From positions 1 through 6,873 of the forward strand of contig CAKTSC010000072.1 of the NCBI GenBank assembly GCA_934597465.1: a DNA stretch of 6,873 nt, written 5' to 3'. The stretch is from an uncultured Dysosmobacter sp. Its GTDB lineage: Bacteria > Bacillota > Clostridia > Oscillospirales > Oscillospiraceae. Position numbers and translations under genes: made by a program. The notes under the pieces were generated by a model. The model saw nothing but the letters and a program-made list of their open reading frames with translations. It had not been told where the DNA came from and searched no databases. This document shows positions 1 through 4,926 of this stretch, one piece after another (within the stretch, counting starts at the first letter, position 1; the number at the start of each line of letters is the position of its first letter).

Positions 1-967
1 GGATAAAGTCCTTGGCGGCGGCGATGGCCTCCTCACTGATCCGCAGCGAGTCGGTACGCATGTAGGTGATAAGGCCCACACTGCCCTCGCCCTGGATGTC
101 CACGCCCTCGTAGAGCTGCTGGGCGATAGCCATGGTCCGCCGGGGGGTCATGCCCAGCTTGCGGGAGGCCTCCTGCTGCAGGGTGGAGGTGGTAAAGGGC
201 GGCGAGGGGGAGCGCTGCTTGTCCGTCCGCTTCACGCTCTTGACGGAGAAGATGCCGTTCTCCGTCTCCCGGACCACGGCGTCCACCTCCGCCTGAGAGC
301 GGAGCTCCGCTTTCTTGCCGTCCTTCCCGTGGTAGCGGGCGGCAAAGGCCGTCTTCCCGGTCTCCCCGCCCAGAAGCTCCGCGTCCAGGGTCCAGTACTC
401 CTCCGGCTGGAAGGCGTCGATCTCCCGGTCCCGGTCGTCCACCATCCGGGTGGCAACGGACTGCACCCGCCCGGCAGAGAGGCCCCGCTTGATCTTCTTC
501 CACATCACGGGGGAGATCTCATAGCCCACCAGCCGGTCCAGGATGCGCCGGGCCTGCTGGGCGTCCACCAGGTTCTGGTCGATGTCCCGGGGGGCCCGGA
601 TGCTCTCCAGCACCACGTTCTTCGTGATCTCGTTGAAGGTCACCCGCCGGGTCTTCTCGTCCGGCAGGTCCAGAAGCTGCTTTAAGTGCCAGGAGATGGC
701 CTCGCCCTCCCGGTCCGGGTCGGTGGCGAGATAGACCATGTCGGCGTCCTTCGCGGCCTTTTTCAGGCTCTTGATGATCTCTTCCTTCCCCTTGATGGGC
801 TGATAGACCGGCTCAAAGTCGTTCTTCACGTCCACGCTGAGGCTGCTTTTGGGCAGGTCCCGGAGATGGCCCATGCTGGCCAGCACCTGAAAATCCTTGC
901 CCAGATACTTCTCAATGGTTTTGGCTTTCGCGGGAGACTCCACGATGACCAAACTCTTTTCTGCCAT
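1..967 (-). CDS. topA: DNA topoisomerase I (type IA), N-terminal 322 residues; 3' end outside window
   Basis: TopA relaxes negatively supercoiled DNA by cutting and rejoining one strand through a 5'-phosphotyrosine link, countering supercoils made behind RNA polymerase. The visible part begins with the TOPRIM domain: VIVESPAKA (7-15, with E10) and DPDREGE (83-89, acidic residues that bind Mg2+). Then come the DAQQARRILDRLVGYE region (135-150), GLSAGRVQSVA (162-172) and the active-site motif GLITYMRTDS, whose catalytic tyrosine is residue 302 (codon at 62-64). The frame runs off the left edge at residue 322, so the rest of the gate domains and any C-terminal zinc ribbons are not seen. The ATG at 965-967 has an AGGAGG site 5 bases upstream and matches family N-termini (MAEKSLVIVES). 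As the gene stays open to the edge there is no sign of damage. It probably shares a transcript with dprA. Confidence 0.98.
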   Translation of the reverse strand, partial: MAEKSLVIVESPAKAKTIEKYLGKDFQVLASMGHLRDLPKSSLSVDVKNDFEPVYQPIKGKEEIIKSLKKAAKDADMVYLATDPDREGEAISWHLKQLLDLPDEKTRRVTFNEITKNVVLESIRAPRDIDQNLVDAQQARRILDRLVGYEISPVMWKKIKRGLSAGRVQSVATRMVDDRDREIDAFQPEEYWTLDAELLGGETGKTAFAARYHGKDGKKAELRSQAEVDAVVRETENGIFSVKSVKRTDKQRSPSPPFTTSTLQQEASRKLGMTPRRTMAIAQQLYEGVDIQGEGSVGLITYMRTDSLRISEEAIAAAKDFI

Positions 968-972
968 AGTTT

Positions 973-978
973 CCTCCT
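973..978 (-). promoter_or_regulatory. topA ribosome binding site
   Basis: A perfect AGGAGG lies 5 bases before the topA ATG at 965-967 and confirms that start. Confidence 0.9.
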
Positions 979-1000
979 GCCGTCCCGCCTGGCGGGCGGC
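979..1000 (-). other. Hairpin between dprA and topA, touching the topA ribosome site
   Basis: On the minus strand GCCG then CCCGC pairs with GCGGG, a bulged A, and CGGC, across a CAG loop (9 base pairs, one bulge). It begins 3 bases after the dprA TAA and ends exactly where the topA AGGAGG begins. There is no T-run, so it is not an intrinsic terminator. The position mirrors the tatD/corA hairpin. Confidence 0.5.
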
Positions 1001-1003
1001 GTG

Positions 1004-2209
1004 TTATTCTGAAAGCGTCACCGTCCGGGCGTAGCGCTTGCCCGGGGCCTGGGACACATATCCGTCGATCTCCAGCATGGTGAGGGCGGAGAGCACCCGC
1101 CGCACGGGGATGCCGCTTACCTCCACCAGGTCGTCCACCAGCATGGGCTCCTCCGTCAGCGTCCGCAGCAGGCAGAGCTGATCGTCCGTGAGCTCCGGGC
1201 CCTCCGGCCCCAGGGTCAGCAGCGGCGGCAGCTTCCGCGCCTCCCGGCGCTGCTCCTCCCGCTGGCGCTCCCGGCTCTCGTAGCCGGGGATGGGCGGCAC
1301 GTCCCGCCGGGCGCCCTCCCGCTTCAGCTTGCCCGGAAACCGGGCCTCATACTCCCGCAGGATATCCCAGCCGTTACTGACGAGACCGGCCCCATCCCGG
1401 ATCAGCCGGTTGCAGCCCACGCTCCCCGGGGCGTCGATGGGCCCCGGCACGGCGAAGACATCCCGGCCCTGCTCCAGGGCGGTATTGGCGGTGATGAGAG
1501 CGCCGCTGCGCTCCGGGGCCTCCACCACCAGGGCCGCCACGGAGAGGCCCGCCAGGATCCGGTTTCGCACCGGGAAGTTCCCGCTGAGGGGCAGCGTGCC
1601 CGGAGCGTACTCCGTCAGGAGGGCGCCGCCGGAGGCCACGTCCTCATAGAGCCAGGTATTCTCCCGGGGATAGACCACGTCCAGGCCGCAGCCCAGCACG
1701 CCCAGCACCCGTCCGCCGCCGCGCAGGGCGGCCCGGGCGGCGATGGAATCGATCCCACGGGCAAGCCCCGTCACCAGCACCGCGCCGCCGGAGGCCAGCT
1801 GGCCCGCCAGCTTCCCGGCGCAGAGCTCGCCGTAGGGGGTATAGTCCCGCGTCCCCACCACCGCCACGGTCATCTCCTCGTCCACCAGGGGAAGCCTCCC
1901 CCGGAGGTAGAGCAGCAGGGGCGGATCGTAGATATTCCGGAGCCGCCGGGGGTACTCGGCGTCCCGCAGGGTCAGAAGGCGGTAGTTTTCCCGCTCACAG
2001 ACCTCCAGGATCTCCTCCGCGCGCCGGAGATCCCGATCCTCCAGCTGCGCGGCCTCCTCCCGGGTGATGCCCTCCGTCAGCAGCAGCTCGCCGGGGTCGG
2101 CGTAATAGACCTCCTCCGGCGTCTCAAAGTGCTGCAGCAGGGCCAGCTTCGTCTGGCGGCGCAGGCCCCGCTTCTCCGTGAGCCAGAGCCAGTATTTCAG
2201 TGCGGACAT
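1004..2209 (-). CDS. dprA: DNA processing protein DprA (Smf)
   Basis: DprA binds incoming single-stranded DNA during natural transformation and loads RecA onto it; it is also kept by many bacteria not known to be competent. The 401-residue protein has three parts. The N-terminal helical (SAM/HhH-like) domain covers about 1-85. The Rossmann-like DNA-binding core covers about 85-285, with GTRDYTPYG (119-127), GLARGID (148-154), FPVRNRILAGLS (212-223), SGALITAN (235-242) and VPGPIDAPGSVGCNRLI (254-270). The C-terminal winged-helix domain is at about 338-395, joined by a strongly charged Arg/Glu linker (about 290-330). The frame is open up to an ATG at 2248, but that start would overlap the methyltransferase gene; the ATG at 2207-2209 begins with the family-like MSALKYWLWL and follows a purine-rich ribosome site. 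The topA gene follows after 36 bases, an arrangement widely conserved in Firmicutes. No other competence gene is in view. Confidence 0.97.
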   Translation of the reverse strand: MSALKYWLWLTEKRGLRRQTKLALLQHFETPEEVYYADPGELLLTEGITREEAAQLEDRDLRRAEEILEVCERENYRLLTLRDAEYPRRLRNIYDPPLLLYLRGRLPLVDEEMTVAVVGTRDYTPYGELCAGKLAGQLASGGAVLVTGLARGIDSIAARAALRGGGRVLGVLGCGLDVVYPRENTWLYEDVASGGALLTEYAPGTLPLSGNFPVRNRILAGLSVAALVVEAPERSGALITANTALEQGRDVFAVPGPIDAPGSVGCNRLIRDGAGLVSNGWDILREYEARFPGKLKREGARRDVPPIPGYESRERQREEQRREARKLPPLLTLGPEGPELTDDQLCLLRTLTEEPMLVDDLVEVSGIPVRRVLSALTMLEIDGYVSQAPGKRYARTVTLSE

Positions 2210-2210
2210 C

Positions 2211-2222
2211 CCTCTCCCCTCA
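2211..2222 (-). promoter_or_regulatory. dprA ribosome binding site overlapping the methyltransferase stop
   Basis: The purine run TGAGGGGAGAGG immediately precedes the dprA ATG and includes the TGA stop of the upstream gene. AGGGG at 2216-2220 sits 6 bases from the start. It supports the ATG at 2207-2209 rather than the one at 2248, and suggests coupled translation of the two genes. The match to AGGAGG is imperfect. Confidence 0.7.
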
Positions 2223-2996
2223 CTTTCCCGGCGCGTCCCGCCGGGCAAGCTCCCAAAGGAGCACCGCCGCCGCGGCCGCCGCGTTCAGGGACTCGCAGTG
2301 CTCCGCCATGGGGATGCGGACGGTGAGATCGCACAGGCCCAAGACCTCCTCCGAGAGGCCCCGCCCCTCGCTGCCGATAGCGACCGCCGCCTTCCCCTCC
2401 GGCAAGGCCCGGGCGTCCCGGGTGTCCTGGCGCAGGGCGGCCCCGCAGAGGGGGATGCCGCTGCGGGAGAGGATGCTCTTCATCTCCCCCGCCCCGCAGG
2501 CCCACACCGGACAGCGGAAGACCGCCCCCATGCTGGCCCGGACGGCCTTGGGCTGCCAGGGATCGGCGCAGCCGTTCACCAGAAAGAGCCCGTCGGCAAA
2601 GAAGGCGTCCGCCGTGCGCAGAATGGTGCCCACGTTCCCGGGATCCTGAACCCCGTCCAGCACGGCGTAGCGCCGCCCGGTGAGTGTCTCTGGCAGGGAC
2701 TGCTCCGGCAGGGCGCAGGCGGAGAGGATGCCCTGGGGCGTTCTCGCCGGGGAGAGGTACTCCATCAGGCTCTCCGGCACGGATACCGCCCGCACCCCCT
2801 CCGGCAGAGCCGGCAGGGTCTCGGGCTCCGTGCAGAGCATCGTCCGCAGCAGCTCCGGCCGCCAGAGGAGGATCTCCCCCAGGAGCTTGGGACTGTCGCA
2901 GAGGAACTGGCCGCTCTCCCGCCGGTAGGCGGCGGAGGAGGCCAGCTTACGGAAGTGGGCGCAGAGGGGGTTGCTCCGGCTGGTGATGCGCTCCAT
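2220..2996 (-). CDS. SpoU/TrmH-family RNA 2'-O-ribose methyltransferase
   Basis: These SPOUT enzymes use S-adenosylmethionine to methylate a ribose 2'-OH in rRNA or tRNA and work as dimers with a trefoil-knot active site. The 258-residue protein has the usual N-terminal substrate-binding domain (start ITSRSNP, then RRESGQFLCDSPKLL at about 26-39, where many homologs read FLVEG) and the three SpoU motifs: motif 1 LDGVQDPGNVGTILRTADAF (113-132, with N121 and R127), motif 2 AIGSEGRGLSEEV (206-218, E210) and motif 3 IPMAEHCESLNAAAAAAVL (228-246, S236-N238). PKAVRASMGAVFRCP (149-163) is also typical. All catalytic residues are present, so it should be active, but the sequence alone does not reveal the nucleotide it modifies; RlmB-like 23S rRNA or another site is possible. 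The start has AGGAG 6 bases upstream. It lies 31 bases after corA and 10 before dprA. Confidence 0.93.
   Translation of the reverse strand: MERITSRSNPLCAHFRKLASSAAYRRESGQFLCDSPKLLGEILLWRPELLRTMLCTEPETLPALPEGVRAVSVPESLMEYLSPARTPQGILSACALPEQSLPETLTGRRYAVLDGVQDPGNVGTILRTADAFFADGLFLVNGCADPWQPKAVRASMGAVFRCPVWACGAGEMKSILSRSGIPLCGAALRQDTRDARALPEGKAAVAIGSEGRGLSEEVLGLCDLTVRIPMAEHCESLNAAAAAAVLLWELARRDAPGK
2227..2245 (-). other. 7-bp inverted repeat at the 3' end of the methyltransferase gene
   Basis: On the minus strand CCCGGCG pairs with CGCCGGG across a GGACG loop. It lies within the last codons of the SpoU-family gene (Arg-Arg-Asp-Ala-Pro-Gly), shortly before its TGA and the dprA ribosome site. The codon content of this Arg/Gly/Pro-rich tail could produce it by chance. 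Confidence 0.35.
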
Positions 2997-3014
2997 GAAC
3001 GGCTCCTCTCCGGC

Positions 3015-3033
3015 TTCTGAGCCACGCTCAGAA
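3015..3033 (-). other. Perfect 8-bp inverted repeat over the corA stop codon
   Basis: On the minus strand TTCTGAGC pairs with GCTCAGAA across a GTG loop. The left arm contains the last corA codon (TTC) and its TGA stop. Three bases later comes the methyltransferase ribosome site (GGAGAGGAG, 3003-3011). No T-tract follows. A possible role is translational coupling or a processing signal (inference). Confidence 0.5.
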
Positions 3034-3939
3034 CCAACGCTTCTTTTTGAAGTAGATCACAAGGCACACGGCGATGAGGACGGAGACGGCGATCACCGCC
3101 GGGTAGCCATAGGCCCAGGAGAGCTCCGGCATCCCCTGGAAGTTCATGCCGTACCAGCCCACGATGAGGGACAGCGGCAGGAAGATGGTGGTAACGATGG
3201 TCAGGAGCTTCATGACCCGGTTTTGCTGGATGTCCACCTGGGCCTGATACTCGGAGCTGATCTGGCTTGCATACTCCCGCAGCATCCGGGTCTCCTCCCG
3301 CAGGGCGTCCACCTTCCGGAGGAAGGCAGCGAAGCGCCGGGCGCTGAAGTCATCAAAGAGATCCGCCGCGTTCTCCTGCAGGGAGCTCACGAAGTCCCCC
3401 AACTGGGCGTAGAAGCGGTTGAGGCGGTTCAGCTCCTTCCGGATAACGCTCATCTGGTGGAGGAAGCGGTCGGAGCTGTCCGTCAGCACCGCCTGCTCCA
3501 GGTTGCTGAGCCGGGTCTCCAGCTGCAGGAGGCCGCCCAGGTCGTCCTTCAGCAGCGTGAGGAAGAGATCCGCCAGGAAGTTGTCCGCCCCATCGGCATT
3601 GTGGGGGCGCATGGCGCGGATCTCCGCCATGCAGGCGCCCACCGCGCCGTCCGGATCCAGGATCAGCAGGTTCCCCTCCTGCCAGGCGAAGGTGAAGCGC
3701 CGGGCTCCCTTCCCGCCCAGGGCGGGCAGGCGGACGTGGCCCAGCACCCCGGCGCGATCCGCCTGGAGCCAGCAGAACTGGGACTCGTGGGGGTTCTCCG
3801 GCAGCTTCGGCGGGCGCGGGAGCCCCTCCGGCAGGGCGGCAAGCTCCGCCGGGGACGCCAGGGCCAGAATCCCCTCCCAGCGCGCCGGGGGCTCCTTCCC
3901 CAGGGGAACGAGCCCTTCCGCAAAACGGTAGAATTCCAT
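3028..3939 (-). CDS. corA: CorA-family Mg2+/divalent cation channel
   Basis: CorA forms a homopentameric inner-membrane channel that takes up Mg2+ (sometimes Co2+ or Ni2+). The 303-residue protein has a poorly conserved cytoplasmic alpha/beta domain (about 1-120), a long helical stalk rich in charged heptad-like sequence (about 120-245), TM1 (about 245-263), the signature GMN at 264-266 in YGMNFQGMPEL, TM2 (about 278-297) and a basic KKKRWF tail. The intact GMN and the MPEL loop place it with Mg2+ channels; ZntB-type exporters share this fold, so the ion is an inference. The frame is open upstream to an ATG at 4029, but that start would overlap tatD and adds a Pro/Arg-rich leader that looks like out-of-frame tatD sequence; the ATG at 3937-3939 has AGGAGG 7 bases upstream and is preferred. 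No Mg2+ leader such as ykoK or mgtA type is present in the 34-base gap. Confidence 0.93.
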   Translation of the reverse strand: MEFYRFAEGLVPLGKEPPARWEGILALASPAELAALPEGLPRPPKLPENPHESQFCWLQADRAGVLGHVRLPALGGKGARRFTFAWQEGNLLILDPDGAVGACMAEIRAMRPHNADGADNFLADLFLTLLKDDLGGLLQLETRLSNLEQAVLTDSSDRFLHQMSVIRKELNRLNRFYAQLGDFVSSLQENAADLFDDFSARRFAAFLRKVDALREETRMLREYASQISSEYQAQVDIQQNRVMKLLTIVTTIFLPLSLIVGWYGMNFQGMPELSWAYGYPAVIAVSVLIAVCLVIYFKKKRWF

Positions 3940-3946
3940 GGATCTT

Positions 3947-3952
3947 CCTCCT
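3947..3952 (-). promoter_or_regulatory. corA ribosome binding site (decides the start)
   Basis: A perfect AGGAGG lies 7 bases upstream of the ATG at 3937-3939. It supports this start over the in-frame ATG at 4029, which lies inside the tatD gene. Confidence 0.9.
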
Positions 3953-3971
3953 GCCCTCCCCCGGGGAGGGC
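3953..3971 (-). other. Hairpin between tatD and corA, touching the corA ribosome site
   Basis: On the minus strand GCCCTCCC pairs perfectly with GGGAGGGC (8 base pairs, loop CGG). It starts 2 bases after the tatD stop and ends exactly where the corA AGGAGG begins. The left arm is pyrimidine-rich and contains CCTCC, so it could alternatively pair with that ribosome site. There is no T-run, so it is not a classical terminator. Confidence 0.5.
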
Positions 3972-3973
3972 GG

Positions 3974-4849
3974 TCACATTCCGCCTTTTTCCCGGCGGAA
4001 AAGTTTCCGGGCCTCGGCGGCGGTGACACGGGCCACCTCCTCCGCCGGGATCCCCTTCAACTCCCCGATGCGCCGGGCGACGGCCGGAAGGATGAGACTG
4101 CTGTTGCGGGTCTTCTGCCAGGCCTTGCCGCCCATCCCCTCCGGGCGGGCGGGCTTTACGTAGGGGCCGTCGGTCTCCAGCAGAAGCCACGAAAGGTGGG
4201 TCTCCCGCACAGCCTCCTCCAGGGCGGCGCAGCGCTCCGGCGGCTGCAGCAGCGCCCCGCCGATGCCAAGGTGCAGCCCCAGCTCCCGGGTATAGATCCG
4301 GGCCAGGGCGGCGTCCCCCTGGAAGCAGTGGCACACACCGCCGTGGAGCTTTCCCCGGAAGCGGCGCAGGATGCGGACGGCGTCGCTGTCCGCCATGCGG
4401 AGGTGCAGGATCAGCGGCAGCGCCCGCCGGTGGGCCAGGGAGAGCTGCCAGCAAAACCAGAGCTTCTGGCGCAGCCTATGCTGCTCCCGCCGGGGCAGGT
4501 GGTAGTCCAGCCCCAGCTCGCCGATGGCGGCCACCGCCCCCGCCTGGGAAAGACGCTCCAGCTCCCGCCGGGCCCGCCAGGGCGTTCCCGGCGTCCGGGT
4601 GGGGTGGATGCCCACGGCGGGGATCAGGAAGCCCGGATACCGCCGGGCAAGGGCCAGAAGCCGCTCCTGGGAGGCAAGGTCAATGCCCGGCTCCACGCAG
4701 GCCTCCACGCCCGCGCTCTGCAGTGCGGCGATGAGGCTCTCCCGCGTTCCCCCGGGGACGCGGCGAAAGGCCCCACCCTCCCAGGCAAGGTAGGGGAACT
4801 CCCCGTCGTAGAGACGGTGGGAGAGGTGGATGTGGCTCTCAACATACAT
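3974..4849 (-). CDS. TatD-family metal-dependent hydrolase (probable DNase), variant with an N-terminal insert
   Basis: TatD proteins are TIM-barrel metalloenzymes of the amidohydrolase superfamily; studied members are Mg2+-dependent 3'-5' exonucleases or DNases. The metal ligands are all recognisable: H6 and H8 (SHIHL), E111 (GELGLDYH), H149 (LILHLR), H174 (GVCHCFQGD) and D227 (LLLETDGPYV), with the family's C-terminal helix pair (IGELKGIPAEEVARVTAAEARKLF, about 261-284). At 291 residues it is about 30 longer than E. coli TatD (about 260); most of the extra is at 11-40, after the first metal motif. The conserved RNEP near the end of the barrel reads RNSS (248-251), so this is a divergent branch rather than a close TatD or YcfH ortholog and I give no symbol. 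The ATG at 4847-4849 is supported by GGAGG 8 bases upstream and by the immediate HxH motif. It lies 77 bases after lysS and 34 before corA. Confidence 0.9.
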   Translation of the reverse strand: MYVESHIHLSHRLYDGEFPYLAWEGGAFRRVPGGTRESLIAALQSAGVEACVEPGIDLASQERLLALARRYPGFLIPAVGIHPTRTPGTPWRARRELERLSQAGAVAAIGELGLDYHLPRREQHRLRQKLWFCWQLSLAHRRALPLILHLRMADSDAVRILRRFRGKLHGGVCHCFQGDAALARIYTRELGLHLGIGGALLQPPERCAALEEAVRETHLSWLLLETDGPYVKPARPEGMGGKAWQKTRNSSLILPAVARRIGELKGIPAEEVARVTAAEARKLFRREKGGM

Positions 4850-4857
4850 CGCGTCGC

Positions 4858-4875
4858 CCTCCGAAATGGCCGGAG
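4858..4875 (-). promoter_or_regulatory. tatD ribosome binding site partly paired in a small hairpin
   Basis: The GGAGG at 4858-4862 lies 8 bases before the tatD ATG. On the minus strand CTCCG (4871-4875) can pair with CGGAG (4859-4863) across a 7-base GCCATTT loop, and the right arm covers most of the Shine-Dalgarno. The 5-base stem is weak, so it would reduce rather than block ribosome access. Confidence 0.4.
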
Positions 4876-4881
4876 ACGGGC

Positions 4882-4908
4882 GGACGCTCCCCCGGAGGGG
4901 AAGCGTCC
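4882..4908 (-). other. Strong hairpin with UNCG-type loop downstream of lysS
   Basis: On the minus strand GGACGCT, a bulged T, then CCCC pairs with GGGG and AGCGTCC across a TCCG loop. This gives 11 base pairs closed by C-G around a UNCG tetraloop, a loop class known for high stability. It starts 18 bases after the lysS stop. No run of T follows, so it is not a standard intrinsic terminator; it could protect the lysS 3' end from exonucleases, weaken read-through into tatD, or be incidental in GC-rich DNA. Confidence 0.55.
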
Positions 4909-4926
4909 CGCGCGTCGTATCGTTTG

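Noticed and set aside
2210..2248. Upstream start for dprA at 2248 giving 414 residues
   Set aside because: It would overlap the methyltransferase gene and add a leader (MPGGTRRESEGRG) unlike DprA; the ATG at 2207-2209 fits the family and the ribosome site better.
3940..4029. Upstream start for corA at 4029 giving 333 residues
   Set aside because: It lies inside tatD, adds a Pro/Arg/Gly-rich leader and has a weaker case than the ATG at 3937-3939 with AGGAGG at ideal spacing.
3663..4454. 263-codon minus-strand open frame across tatD and corA
   Set aside because: It overlaps two confident genes in another frame on the same strand, is Pro/Gly/Ala/Arg-rich and has no recognisable domain.
4882..4908. 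Rho-independent terminator after lysS
   Set aside because: The stem is strong but the bases that follow on the minus strand (CGCCCGTCTCC) contain no T-run, so I list it only as a hairpin.
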